A stretch of DNA of 64,000 nt from CAVQBP01 sp963740945 (lineage in GTDB: Bacteria; Bacteroidota; Ignavibacteria; Ignavibacteriales; Ignavibacteriaceae): contig CAVUGE010000015.1 in the NCBI GenBank assembly GCA_963740945.1, forward strand, positions 1 through 64,000, written 5' to 3'. This document shows, piece by piece, positions 42,343 through 51,939 of the stretch (the first letter of the stretch is position 1; every line of letters begins with the position of its first letter). A program made the position numbers and the translations under genes. The notes beneath the pieces were generated by a model that made no database searches, was not told where the DNA came from, and saw nothing but the letters and a program-made list of their open reading frames with translations.

Positions 42343-44427
42343 ATGCTACCATTAAAAAAATCAAAAGGATTAAAGAAAGAATTAAAGCTTCTTGATGTTT
42401 ATTCCGTAGCAACAGGAACAACTTTAAGCGCAGGATTCTTTTTACTTCCCGGTTTAGCGGCAATACAGGCAGGCCCTGCTCTTATTGCAGCTTATTTAAT
42501 CGCCACAGTTCCATTAATACCGGGCATGTTCAGTATAATAGAGCTTGCTACTGCAATGCCCAGAGCAGGAGGAATTTATTATTTTTTAGATAGAACACTT
42601 GGTCCGGCAATAGGCACAATAGGTGGAATTGGTACCTGGCTTGCTTTAATTCTAAAAGTTTCTTTTGCTTTGATTGGTATGAGTGCATATCTTGAAATTT
42701 TTTTCCCTAATCTTCCGATTATACCAATTTCAATCGGGATTGCTGTCTTAATAGGAGCTATTAATTTATTCGGGACAAAGAAAAGCGGAAGTTTTCAAAC
42801 GGTTTTGGTTTTCAGTCTTCTAATTCTACTTGCCATTTTCATTGCAGGGGGAATTCCTGAAATAAATAGAGAACATTTTAAAGGTTTTTTTGATGTAGAA
42901 TTTAGTTCGATTCTTTCAACTGCCGGGTTGGTATTTGTTAGTTATGTAGGTTTAACTAAAGTTGCCAGTCTCTCAGAAGAAGTTCAAAATCCGGAACGAA
43001 ACATTCCTCTGGGAGTAATTCTATCGATAATTACAACTTTAATAATCTATGCACTTGGAACTACAATAATGGTTGGAGTTCTTCCGATGGAAGAACTGAA
43101 AGGAAATTTGACACCTGTAGCTTCAACTGCGAATATTATATTTGGGAAGATAGGCACCATTCTTCTTTCAATAGCAGCTTTGTTTGCTTTTATTTCTGTC
43201 TCCAATGCAGGTACATTGAGTGCATCAAGATATCCACTTGCTATGAGCCGCGACCATATTTTTCCAAGGTATTTAAGAAAACTTAATAAAAGCAGGATTC
43301 CTTTTGTTTCAATTATTCTGACAGTTGCTGTAATCATAATAGCAATCTTGATATTTAATCCCGCTAGAATAGCAAAACTGGCAAGTGCATTTCAGCTATT
43401 GATGTTTGCTTTATCAAGTTTAGCTGTTATTGTTATGCGTGAAAGCAGAATCCAGTCTTATGATCCCGGTTATAAATCTCCATTTTATCCATGGATGCAG
43501 ATTATTGGAATTTTAGCTCCCCTGGTTTTAATATTTGAGATGGGGTGGGTGCCCATTTTATTTTCTTCAGGATTAATTTTAATAGGATTTTTATGGTTTG
43601 AATATTATGCTAAAAGCAAAGTTAAAAGAAGCGGGGCAATTTTCCATGTATTTGAAAGGCTCGGGCATCAGCGTTATGATGCCCTTGATAGTGAATTAAG
43701 AGGGATCTTGAAAGAAAAAGGATTGCGGAAAGATGATCCATTTGATGAGATTGTAACAGAAAGTCATGTTGTTGATTTAACTGATAAATCAGAATTCGAA
43801 GAAGTTGTGGAAGATATTTCAAAACTTTTATCAAAACTGCTTCCTTTTACACCTAAAGAAATTGCTACTCAAATACTAGACGGGACAAGGATTGGAGCTA
43901 CACCGGTTACACATGGAGTTGCATTGCCTCATTTCAGATCAGAGGGAATTGATAAAGCCATTATGATTTTAGTCCGTTCTAAATCTGGTGTTAAAATTAA
44001 AGTTTATAATCCCTTAACACAGGAAGAAGAAGAAGTTCAGGTAGTTAATGCAATATTTTTCCTTGTCAGTCCGGAAAATAATCCTTCCCAGCATTTGCGA
44101 ATTTTGGCTCAAATAGCAGGGAGAGTTGATGATGATGATTTTATGAAAGATTGGTATAAAGCAAATAGTGAGCAGGAATTAAAAGAAACTCTGCTGCATA
44201 ATGAAAGATTTTTATCATTAGTAATAAACGGAACTGATAAAACATCCGGGTTACTCGATAAAGCTTTAAGGGAAATATCACTCCCTGAGGATACACTTGT
44301 AGCAATGATCAGCCGGGATGAAAATATAATAATTCCAAAAGGAGGTACGGTTTTAGAAAGCGGAGATAGGCTCACAATCATTGGGAATCCCAAAAGTATT
44401 AAAATACTAAGGGAAAGGTTTTTTTAG
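42343..44427 (+). CDS. APC-family amino acid permease with PTS EIIA-like and TrkA-C-like domains
   Basis: The 694 residues comprise a 12-TM amino-acid/polyamine transporter domain (about 15-430; VATGTTLSAGFFLLPG, SVSNAGTLSASRYPLAMSRD). A cytoplasmic EIIA(Ntr/Fru)-like domain follows (about 480-620), with THGVALPHFRSEG holding the phosphorylatable-type His. The C-terminal domain (about 625-694; ISLPEDTLVAMISRDENII, PKGGTVLESGDRLTIIG) resembles TrkA-C/RCK_C ligand-binding. The two regulatory domains suggest transport gated by nucleotide or phosphate state. The start lies soon after a low-GC leader with no strong Shine-Dalgarno. Confidence 0.85.
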   Translation: MLPLKKSKGLKKELKLLDVYSVATGTTLSAGFFLLPGLAAIQAGPALIAAYLIATVPLIPGMFSIIELATAMPRAGGIYYFLDRTLGPAIGTIGGIGTWLALILKVSFALIGMSAYLEIFFPNLPIIPISIGIAVLIGAINLFGTKKSGSFQTVLVFSLLILLAIFIAGGIPEINREHFKGFFDVEFSSILSTAGLVFVSYVGLTKVASLSEEVQNPERNIPLGVILSIITTLIIYALGTTIMVGVLPMEELKGNLTPVASTANIIFGKIGTILLSIAALFAFISVSNAGTLSASRYPLAMSRDHIFPRYLRKLNKSRIPFVSIILTVAVIIIAILIFNPARIAKLASAFQLLMFALSSLAVIVMRESRIQSYDPGYKSPFYPWMQIIGILAPLVLIFEMGWVPILFSSGLILIGFLWFEYYAKSKVKRSGAIFHVFERLGHQRYDALDSELRGILKEKGLRKDDPFDEIVTESHVVDLTDKSEFEEVVEDISKLLSKLLPFTPKEIATQILDGTRIGATPVTHGVALPHFRSEGIDKAIMILVRSKSGVKIKVYNPLTQEEEEVQVVNAIFFLVSPENNPSQHLRILAQIAGRVDDDDFMKDWYKANSEQELKETLLHNERFLSLVINGTDKTSGLLDKALREISLPEDTLVAMISRDENIIIPKGGTVLESGDRLTIIGNPKSIKILRERFF

Positions 44428-44451
44428 AGTATAAATCTGGTTCGGAGGTAA

Positions 44452-44552
44452 AAAGATGACATCTTTACTGTTTTTTAAAAGACTTTCTAAAATTTATAAC
44501 TTTTCAATAAATAATGTAAGATTTTTTAATTTGTTTTAAAGATGTCATCTTT
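44452..44552. repeat. AAAGATGACATCTTT-bounded element, copy 1 (101 bp)
   Basis: AAAGATGACATCTTT (44452-44466) and AAAGATGTCATCTTT (44538-44552) are 15-bp palindromes with a single central base, and they are reverse complements of each other. They enclose 71 bases. The same ends with about 68 bases between them recur at 54260-54357 and 61408-61504, while the interiors do not match. This copy lies between convergent genes. Confidence 0.8.
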
Positions 44553-44568
44553 GTTTCTTTGTTAATCT

Positions 44569-45399
44569 TTAGATACTAAACAAAGAGTATATCAACACTG
44601 ATAAAGCGGCGAGGATTAATCCGATGCCGATAAAAATCTTTATTGTCTTCCCTTTTATTTTTATTCCCCAGAAATTACCTGCAAAAGCACCTATTATAAA
44701 TCCGATAACTATAGGAGCGGCGTATCTGAAATGAATGTTGCCTAGCAAATAATGACTAATAGAACCTGTAAGACTTGTAAACATGATCATGAAAAGCGCT
44801 GTAGAAGTAGCAATAATCGGATGGAGGTTAAAAACATTAACCATTATAGGAGTCTTCATAAATCCGCCGCCAATACCAAGAAACCCTGCTATTATCCCTG
44901 AAGTTAATCCAAATAACCCGCTTAATAAAAAGCTGATTTTATAAGCGCCGTATTTGGAACGCTTAATGATGCCAGGTCCAATTGAATTTAATTTATAAAA
45001 AAAGGAATCTTTTCTATCAACGTGTTTAATTTCTTCAGTATTTTTTAAGTTGAAAATTCCGACCATACAGATTATTAAAGAGAATCCTATTTCTATCAAT
45101 TTTATTGGGAGTATTTTAGTAAGCAATGCTCCTATAACTGTTCCGACCATTGTAGGGATTTCCAGGATTATTCCGGCTTGATAATCGACTTTTTTATCTT
45201 TGATATTGAAATAAGAAGAAATTACGGCAGCAGGAAATAAAGCAAATATAACAGAACCAACGGCAATGTTAATAGGTATATTAAAAATAATAACCAGAAT
45301 AGGTATCATAAATACACCTCCCCCGAAACCGACAATAGTTCCGAAAGAACTGACTAATGCAGATACGACAACAAGCATAATTAAATGGAATTCGTTCAT
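44569..45399 (-). CDS. TauE/SafE-family anion exporter
   Basis: The 276-residue integral membrane protein has the two-fold TauE repeat, each half starting with a glycine-rich helix: SSFGTIVGFGGGVFMIPILV and GIIAGFLGIGGGFMKTPIMV. About eight TM helices are predicted by eye. Family members move sulfite, sulfonates or related anions; the substrate here is not shown. It is 29 bp downstream of the MlaE-like gene on the same strand. Confidence 0.88.
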   Translation of the reverse strand: MNEFHLIMLVVVSALVSSFGTIVGFGGGVFMIPILVIIFNIPINIAVGSVIFALFPAAVISSYFNIKDKKVDYQAGIILEIPTMVGTVIGALLTKILPIKLIEIGFSLIICMVGIFNLKNTEEIKHVDRKDSFFYKLNSIGPGIIKRSKYGAYKISFLLSGLFGLTSGIIAGFLGIGGGFMKTPIMVNVFNLHPIIATSTALFMIMFTSLTGSISHYLLGNIHFRYAAPIVIGFIIGAFAGNFWGIKIKGKTIKIFIGIGLILAALSVLIYSLFSI

Positions 45400-45428
45400 C
45401 CTAGAGTTTAATAATTGTTAAATAGGAA

Positions 45429-46202
45429 TTAAAACATTAGCATCCATAATAAATAATCCAAAATCAGAATTAATGCTGCAGACATAACGAATGATCTAAT
45501 TGTTGATAATCCAACACCTTCTGCACCGCCTTGAGTTCTAAAACCTATATGGCAACCCAGAAGAGCTGTAACACCGCCGAAAAAGACTGTTTTAACGAGT
45601 CCGGCTATTAAATCGGAAAAAACAAAAAACCTTTTTACGGATTGAAAGAAGACGTCAAAAGAGACACCCAGAAAATAATTAGATACGATAAATGCACCAA
45701 AGACAGCAATAGAATTTGCAAACATCACGAGAACGGGCATCATTAAAACCGAAGCGAGAAATCTTGGCATGGCGAGATATCTTACAGGGTCTATAGCCAT
45801 AGTTTCGAGTGCATCAATTTGTTCGGTCACTTTCATTGTTCCTAATTCAGCAGCAATAGAAGCACCGACTCTTCCGGCGATTACAATACCTGTTAATACC
45901 GGACCAAGTTCAGTGATTATAGCTCTGCTGGTAGCGCCTCCTAAAAAGGATAATGGTGCCAGACCTTTGAGCTGATAAGCAGCCTGCCAGGCTGCAACTG
46001 CACCTGTAAATATTGCAATAATGAGAACAAGCGGAAGTGAGTTAACTCCTATATGCTCCATCTGATAGAAAATGATTTTTCTACTTCTTGGAATTAAAGC
46101 GAAACTTTTAATAATTCCCCAAAATAAATTTGCTACCTGACCGAACTCCTGAAAAAATTTAATGGTCTTGTAACCTAATTTTCGTAAAATCTTTTCTATC
46201 AC
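45429..46202 (-). CDS. mlaE: MlaE-family ABC transporter permease
   Basis: The 257-residue permease has the MlaE signature: RSRKIIFYQMEHIGVNSLPL, AIFTGAVAAWQAAYQLKG, RAIITELGPVLTGIVIAGRV, GASIAAELGTMKVTEQIDAL and AMDPVRYLAMPRFL-like sequence. It would be the inner-membrane core of a phospholipid transport system between inner and outer membranes. Its usual ATPase and MCE partners are not adjacent on this strand. Confidence 0.9.
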   Translation of the reverse strand: MIEKILRKLGYKTIKFFQEFGQVANLFWGIIKSFALIPRSRKIIFYQMEHIGVNSLPLVLIIAIFTGAVAAWQAAYQLKGLAPLSFLGGATSRAIITELGPVLTGIVIAGRVGASIAAELGTMKVTEQIDALETMAIDPVRYLAMPRFLASVLMMPVLVMFANSIAVFGAFIVSNYFLGVSFDVFFQSVKRFFVFSDLIAGLVKTVFFGGVTALLGCHIGFRTQGGAEGVGLSTIRSFVMSAALILILDYLLWMLMF

Positions 46203-46744
46203 AATAACCTATTGAATATTTTTTTGTAATATCCGGAATTAAACATTGCAAATAACTCACATCTTGCAAAGTGAAATTTTTTATAATAATAGAGAGAAGT
46301 ATATCAAAATAGTATAAAATTTAAACAATGAGATTCTTCACTCCACTTCGTTTCGTTCAGAATGACAACAATATAGAAATTTCAAATGAGACACCAAACA
46401 TTATATTTAACTGCGTTAATAGTTATGAATATAGGAAGTCAAAATGAGTTAATTTATTGTATGCTCTTTTAATTTTAGTTATTTTTAAATAAATAAGAAA
46501 ATAAATTTATCTCTTCGATAAAAATACTTACATTTTTTTTAATATTTGAATGAGCTTGCTTAAAAAGGTATAATTACTAAAAATAATCCTACTCTCCTTA
46601 GCCACGGATAATCCGGACTTTGGTAATCTTTAGTTATGCTTCACATCTGCATACTGAAATAAGCTCTGGTTGTGCAGGCACAAAAATGCCTGCTTACACA
46701 AAGTGAAGTTCAGCTCATAAAATTTTAATTCTTAAAGGATAATT
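46203..46744. other. 542-bp gap upstream of pckG with dispersed-repeat copy 3
   Basis: GAGATTCTTCACTCCACTTC begins at 46330 and runs to AATGACA near 46367, the third copy of that repeat. The rest is low-GC leader. CACAAAAATGCCTGCTTACA near 46680 and the final AAAGGA before the pckG ATG are the only other notable parts. Confidence 0.45.
46330..46368. repeat. Dispersed repeat family GAGATTCTTCACTCC, copy 3 (short)
   Basis: The 38-base block equals the first block of copies at 1902 and 35910 with a few substitutions. The later blocks of those copies are absent. Confidence 0.55.
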
Positions 46745-48544
46745 ATGCTTGATGCCATAATAGAAAACATAAAATTAATTAAGTGGGTAAATGAAATTGC
46801 CGAAATGTGTAAACCGGATAATATTCATTGGTGTGACGGTTCAGATGATGAATATAATAAACTAACTGAGCAATTAGTCAAGAACGGCACATTTGTCAGG
46901 TTAAACGAGAATAAACGTCCCAACAGTTTTGCTGCCTTATCAGATCCATCTGATGTGGCGAGAGTTGAAGATAGGACATTTATCTGCAGCAATAAAAAGG
47001 AAGATGCCGGTCCTACGAATAATTGGGAAGATCCTGTAAAAATGAAAGGGATATTGGAAGGATTGTTTACTGGTTGTATGAAAGGTAGAACTATGTATGT
47101 GATTCCTTTCAGCATGGGTCCCCTTGGTTCAAATATATCTCATATTGGAGTAGAAATTACTGACTCTGCATACGTAGTCTGTAATATGAGGATTATGACA
47201 AGGATCGGAAAAGAAGTTTTAAATATACTTGGCAATAAAAATTTTGTCCCTTGTCTTCATTCTGTGGGAGTTCCTCTGGAGGACCGCAATAATGATGTTC
47301 CATGGCCATGTAACCAGGAAAACAAATATATAGTACATTTTCCTGAAGAAAGGACCATCTGGTCATTTGGGAGCGGCTATGGCGGGAATGCACTGTTAGG
47401 TAAAAAATGTTTTGCATTAAGAATTGCATCGTTCATGGCAAAAGAAGAGAGGTGGCTTGCAGAACATATGTTGATATTAGCAATAACAAATCCGGAAGGG
47501 AAGAAAAAATATATAGCCGGAGCTTTCCCGAGTGCATGCGGGAAGACCAATTTAGCAATGCTGCAGCCCACTTTACCGGGCTGGAAAGTTGAAACTGTTG
47601 GTGATGATATTGCATGGATGAAATTCGGGAGTGATGGAAGGTTATATGCAATTAATCCCGAAGCCGGATTTTTTGGAGTAGCACCTGGAACATCATACGA
47701 AACTAATCCAAATGCAATGCATACAATGGAGAAGAATTCTATTTTTACAAATGTTGCTCTGACTCCTGAGGGAGATGTCTGGTGGGAAGGAATGACGGAT
47801 AATTTACCTAAGAAGCTTAAGAATTGGCTTGGGCATAAATGGACACCGGAAAGTAAAGAAAAAGCAGCCCATCCTAATTCCCGGTATACCATACCAGCAA
47901 GCCAATGCCCTGTTATTGATCCTGATTGGGAAAATCCTAAAGGGGTTCCAATTTCTGCTATTTTATTCGGCGGAAGAAGAGAAGATACAATTCCTTTAGT
48001 ATATGAAGCATTCAATTGGCAGCATGGGACCTTTCTTGGTTCTATCGTATCATCAGAGAGAACAGCTGCTGCAGATGGAGTAGTCGGAAAAATACGTCAT
48101 GATCCATTTGCAATGCTTCCATTCTGCGGATACAATATGGGGGATTATTTCGGACATTGGCTTAATATCGGCAAAGAATCGTCCGCTGAAAAATTACCTA
48201 AGATATTTTATGTAAATTGGTTTAGGAAAGATGAGAACGGAAATTTCATCTGGCCGGGATTTGGAGAAAATATTAGGGTATTGAAATGGATTTTTGAGAG
48301 GACAGAAAACCATAATGACAAAGCCATTAAATCGGAAATAGGATATATTCCAACAAAAGGCGCAATTGATATTTCAGGGATTGACATTTCTGAGAATGAA
48401 ATGGAGATGTTATTCTCAGTTGACAAAGACAAATGGAAGGCAGAAGTAGAAGATATTAAGGAGTATTTCAATATATTCGGAGATAAGCTGCCGGAAGGGC
48501 TGAAAGAGGAGTTAGAGAAGCTTGAGGGGAGGATTTACCACTAA
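46745..48544 (+). CDS. pckG: Phosphoenolpyruvate carboxykinase (GTP)
   Basis: The enzyme interconverts oxaloacetate and PEP using GTP/GDP and Mn2+. The 599 residues are normal for the GTP class. Motifs include YVIPFSMGPLGS, the kinase-1a P-loop FPSACGKTNLAML near residue 260, VGDDIAWMKFGSDGRLYAIN (kinase-2/metal) and FGGRREDTIPLVYEAFNW. AAAGGA precedes ATG 46745. The last codons, TAC CAC TAA, lie inside a CACTAAGG repeat, so the very C-terminus may be repeat-derived. Confidence 0.96.
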   Translation: MLDAIIENIKLIKWVNEIAEMCKPDNIHWCDGSDDEYNKLTEQLVKNGTFVRLNENKRPNSFAALSDPSDVARVEDRTFICSNKKEDAGPTNNWEDPVKMKGILEGLFTGCMKGRTMYVIPFSMGPLGSNISHIGVEITDSAYVVCNMRIMTRIGKEVLNILGNKNFVPCLHSVGVPLEDRNNDVPWPCNQENKYIVHFPEERTIWSFGSGYGGNALLGKKCFALRIASFMAKEERWLAEHMLILAITNPEGKKKYIAGAFPSACGKTNLAMLQPTLPGWKVETVGDDIAWMKFGSDGRLYAINPEAGFFGVAPGTSYETNPNAMHTMEKNSIFTNVALTPEGDVWWEGMTDNLPKKLKNWLGHKWTPESKEKAAHPNSRYTIPASQCPVIDPDWENPKGVPISAILFGGRREDTIPLVYEAFNWQHGTFLGSIVSSERTAAADGVVGKIRHDPFAMLPFCGYNMGDYFGHWLNIGKESSAEKLPKIFYVNWFRKDENGNFIWPGFGENIRVLKWIFERTENHNDKAIKSEIGYIPTKGAIDISGIDISENEMEMLFSVDKDKWKAEVEDIKEYFNIFGDKLPEGLKEELEKLEGRIYH

Positions 48545-48740
48545 GGCACTAAGGTCACTAAGGAACACTAAGGGGAAGGTGGAGACGTGGTTAAATTACA
48601 ATTTACAAATGACAAAAAACAAATAAATACTAAAATATAAATTCAAAATTCGAAACAAGGGGACTAATTGTGTTAATTAATGCTATTTACGGGAAGGTTC
48701 TTAGTGAGGCTTAGTGACCTTAGTGTCTTAGTGGTTAAGC
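48534..48740. repeat. CACTAAGG inverted-repeat element between convergent genes
   Basis: The left arm (about 48536-48575) is a run of CACTAAGG units. The right arm (about 48697-48738) is the inverse, a run of CTTAGTG units. They enclose about 120 bases of AT-rich DNA. Both neighbouring genes end with CAC TAA contributed by an arm of the repeat. Confidence 0.75.
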
Positions 48741-50806
48741 TGCTGGTTTAAGTCAGCTATGCTGGTAACGGGCATATTGCATTTGTAGTTTTCGCAGATA
48801 TATACTACCGTTTTATTATCTTGAGGAGTATATTCTCTCAGTGAGGGTGAAATGATTTCCATCTGGTCTTTTTGTTCTGTACTGAGAATAACTACTTTGT
48901 TGGGAATAAATTTCTCTCTTACTGTTTTTAACATTTCTTTAGTAACCGGAGAGCTTTTCTGCCCGGAAATTATAATTTCTTTTGAAGGGCCTAAAGCAAA
49001 ATCGAGTGCAGCCAGTGCTTGAGTAAAAGCATGAGGTGAATTTTCAACTATTCCTGAGAAAGTTTTAAATATAGTGGAAGCTTTTTTTTCATAATCGGTA
49101 TTCCCGTTAATTCTTCCAATCCTTAATAGGTTTAATGCTTCAACCGAATTGCCTGAAGGAACCGCACCATCGTAAATCTCTTTTTGGCGGATAAGTAATT
49201 TTTCACCATCATTTGGAGTGAAATAAAATCCTCCCTCCTCTTCATCCCAAAAATAATTTATAAAATCACTGTTTAAGTCAATTGCGGTTTTTAAATAACT
49301 TGAATTAAAGCCTGTTTCATAAAGGTCAAGTAAACCGGAAATAAAAAATGCATAATCATCAGCATTTGCAAGTATCCCTGATTCACCATCTTTAAACCTG
49401 TGAAGTAATCTTCCTTCGTCATTAACTAAATTCTTTAAGACAAAATAGACTGCTTTCTCCGCAGCTTCATAATATTCATTTTTATCAAATACCTGAGCAG
49501 CCTTAGCAAATGCGGAGATCATAAGTCCGTTCCAATCAGTTAATATTTTTGTATCCTTAAAAGGATGGATTCTTTGTTCACGGTAGTGAAACAATTTCTC
49601 TTTTATTGTTTTTATAGTCTGCTTCAGTTTATCTTCATCCGTATTTAATTCTTCTGCTATTATATTTATATCATGTTTAAGGTGCAGAATATTTGTTCTT
49701 GTATTTTCAACGTGTACGGGATCATGCCAGTTCCCTTCATTTTTAACATTAAAAAATCTTATAAATAAATCTGTATCATCTTTACCCAGCATATTTTCTA
49801 TCTCTTCTGTTTTCCATAAATAGAACTTCCCTTCTATTCCCTCACTATCGGCATCTTCTGCTGAATAAAATCCTCCATCAGGTAAAGTCATATCTCTTAA
49901 TACGTAATCTAATATTTCGGTTGCAGCTTTCTTATATATATCTTTTTTTGCTGCCTGGAAAGCTTCCGTATAAGCAATTGTGAGCAGCGCCTGATCATAA
50001 AGCATTTTTTCAAAATGAGGAACGAGCCAGTCTTTATCCGTTGAATACCTATGGAATCCAAATCCTATATGATCATAGATACCGCCTTTATACATTTCGT
50101 TTAATGTTTTCTCGACCATTTCAAGAGCTTTGTGGGAATTTTTTCTTTTCCAGTATCTAAGAAGAAAAAGGAGATTGTGAGGGGTAGGAAATTTGGGTGC
50201 ATTTCCGAAACCTCCATTTTCAGAATCAAATCTGTTTACAAAATTATTGAATGCTTTATCCATAGTTCCTTCATTCAATTCTTCACCGGTTTTTCTAAAT
50301 ATTTCTGAGTTAAGAACTGTGGAAATTTGTTCAACAGATTTGGATATCTCTTCCCTTTTATTTTTCCAAACGTTACTAATTCCCCTGGTTAAGCTCATCA
50401 TTCCAATTCTGCCGAACCGTTCTTCCTTAGGGAAGTAAGTTCCCGCAAAGAATGGTTTTTTATCGGGTGTCATAATAATAGTTAAGGGCCAGCCACCGCT
50501 GCCGGTAAGAATCTGACAGACAGTCATATAAATTCCATCTATATCGGGGCGTTCTTCCCTATCTACTTTTATCGAAACAAATAATTCATTCATTAAAGCG
50601 GCAACTTCGTTATCTTCAAAGGATTCTTTCTCCATTACATGACACCAATGACATGTAGAATACCCAATTGAAAGGAATATGGGTTTATCTTCTTTTTTTG
50701 CTTTTTCAAATGCCTCTTCGCTCCATGGATACCAATCAACGGGATTGTATGCATGCTGGAGAAGGTAAGGACTTTTTTCGTTTATTAATTTATTTGGTTT
50801 TTTCAT
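48728..50806 (-). CDS. Thioredoxin-domain protein of the DUF255/YyaL (SPATA20-like) family
   Basis: The 692-residue protein starts with a thioredoxin-like domain: SPYLLQHAYNPVDWYPWSEE, then GYSTCHWCHVMEKESFEDNE, with the CxxC-like CHWC and VDREERPDIDGIYM. An alpha/alpha-barrel resembling N-acylglucosamine epimerase/cellobiose epimerase enzymes follows (about 180-600; FEKMLYDQALL, DWNGLMISAFAKAA). The function is not established in the family. It is cytosolic and convergent with pckG; its stop lies in the CACTAAGG repeat. Confidence 0.92.
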   Translation of the reverse strand: MKKPNKLINEKSPYLLQHAYNPVDWYPWSEEAFEKAKKEDKPIFLSIGYSTCHWCHVMEKESFEDNEVAALMNELFVSIKVDREERPDIDGIYMTVCQILTGSGGWPLTIIMTPDKKPFFAGTYFPKEERFGRIGMMSLTRGISNVWKNKREEISKSVEQISTVLNSEIFRKTGEELNEGTMDKAFNNFVNRFDSENGGFGNAPKFPTPHNLLFLLRYWKRKNSHKALEMVEKTLNEMYKGGIYDHIGFGFHRYSTDKDWLVPHFEKMLYDQALLTIAYTEAFQAAKKDIYKKAATEILDYVLRDMTLPDGGFYSAEDADSEGIEGKFYLWKTEEIENMLGKDDTDLFIRFFNVKNEGNWHDPVHVENTRTNILHLKHDINIIAEELNTDEDKLKQTIKTIKEKLFHYREQRIHPFKDTKILTDWNGLMISAFAKAAQVFDKNEYYEAAEKAVYFVLKNLVNDEGRLLHRFKDGESGILANADDYAFFISGLLDLYETGFNSSYLKTAIDLNSDFINYFWDEEEGGFYFTPNDGEKLLIRQKEIYDGAVPSGNSVEALNLLRIGRINGNTDYEKKASTIFKTFSGIVENSPHAFTQALAALDFALGPSKEIIISGQKSSPVTKEMLKTVREKFIPNKVVILSTEQKDQMEIISPSLREYTPQDNKTVVYICENYKCNMPVTSIADLNQQLNH

Positions 50807-51437
50807 AATTAATTTCTTTTATCATGGTTTTTTACAATTTTATTTCATTGAGCACTCAAAAAGATAAATTGTTTAATTGCTAAATTGTTTAATTGTTTGT
50901 TGATTAATGTTTATTCTTTGAATTTTATAAATAATAATTATATAAATGGAAATCTAATAATCATGTCTTCAATAATAATTGCAATTGGATTAATAATTTG
51001 TGCTGTAATTTTGACTTTAACATGGAAATCGAATTATTGTTCGAATCAGACTATAACAGGCATTCGATTGTTCCTGCTTCGTTAAAGCTTCACGGGACAG
51101 GCATTCGGTGATCATTCAATAGTCATTTGATTGTCAGAAATAAACCTTTTCTGCAATATAGCACTCCAATGGAGTGCGGATATCTGTGGCGGGTCATTCT
51201 GTTTTTAATAATATTTCGCTCCTCTGGAGCTAAAACCATAGAAAAATTACCCAGGAGGAAATTCTAATTATAAAAATCGAAATTTTTTAAGAGCTATAAA
51301 GTTATTGCTAATTAAAAAATTATTACCAACATTTACGGTAAAAATTGTTATGGGGTTATTTAATAATATCGTTGTAATTCCTTATTTTGGGGAGGCAAAA
51401 TTGTAAAGAATATTGAAGAATTAAAATCCGGATAGCA
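50807..51437. other. 631-bp gap with short palindromic and 11-bp repeats
   Basis: TCATTCAATAG and TCATTTGATTG (51112-51133) are 11-bp repeat units also seen at 53124. GCACTCCAATGGAGTGC (around 51165) and GCTCCTCTGGAGC (around 51220) are palindromes of the kind dispersed in related genomes. A 66-codon frame at 50885 could encode a small membrane peptide but has no ribosome-binding site I would trust. Confidence 0.45.
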
Positions 51438-51863
51438 ATGACAAAACCTCAAATATGGGTAGCAGCTTTTTTAGTATTATTTGTACTTCTATTTTTACTG
51501 GAAAGAGCCACACAAGAGAGTAAACAAGAAACAAATACAACGCAAAATAGTCCTTTACCGCAAACAGGAATGACTTCACAGAATGCCACAGCAGAGGAAT
51601 TAATTTCAAGATTAGGATGTGTTAATTGTCATGGTACTGATCTATCAGGCACACAAATGGGACCTGCATTGAAAAACATTTCGCAGAATTGGAGCAGAGA
51701 TAAATTAATAAATTATTTCAGAAATCCTTCTTCATTCATGTCTTCGGGCCGTTTTCAGGAATATCAGCAAAGATATCCTAACACTATGATGCCTTCTTTC
51801 GGAAATATCGAAGTAAAAGAATTGGGAAAGATTGCTGATTATTTGCTGAAGGAAAAGCCTTAG
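51438..51863 (+). CDS. Small membrane-anchored cytochrome c
   Basis: The 141-residue protein has an uncleaved-looking N-terminal anchor (IWVAAFLVLFVLLFLLERA), a low-complexity linker and a class I cytochrome c domain with one haem motif CVNCH near residue 67. The probable distal Met is in NTMMPSF. TDLSGTQMGPALKNI fits a monohaem c domain. It should face the periplasm and act in electron transfer. It ends 77 bp before the class I aldolase gene on the opposite strand. Confidence 0.85.
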   Translation: MTKPQIWVAAFLVLFVLLFLLERATQESKQETNTTQNSPLPQTGMTSQNATAEELISRLGCVNCHGTDLSGTQMGPALKNISQNWSRDKLINYFRNPSSFMSSGRFQEYQQRYPNTMMPSFGNIEVKELGKIADYLLKEKP

Positions 51864-51893
51864 ATAATAATTAAAGGTAGTTAGAATTTTACA

Positions 51894-51928
51894 AAGAGGT
51901 TGTCTAAATAGTTTGTAGACAACCTCTT
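51894..51928. terminator. Bidirectional terminator between cytochrome c and fbaB
   Basis: AAGAGGTTGTCTA (51894-51906) and TAGACAACCTCTT (51916-51928) form a perfect 13-bp stem with a 9-base loop, flanked by A- and T-rich bases. It sits between convergent genes. Confidence 0.8.
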
Positions 51929-51939
51929 AAAGTTAAGAT

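Noticed and set aside
46825..48471. Minus-strand open frames across pckG
   Set aside because: They are shadow frames of the strongly conserved PEPCK gene.
50885..51085. A 66-codon plus-strand frame with a hydrophobic segment
   Set aside because: There is no credible ribosome-binding site, the AT-rich sequence easily gives hydrophobic residues, and it runs into a dispersed repeat. A small membrane peptide cannot be excluded.
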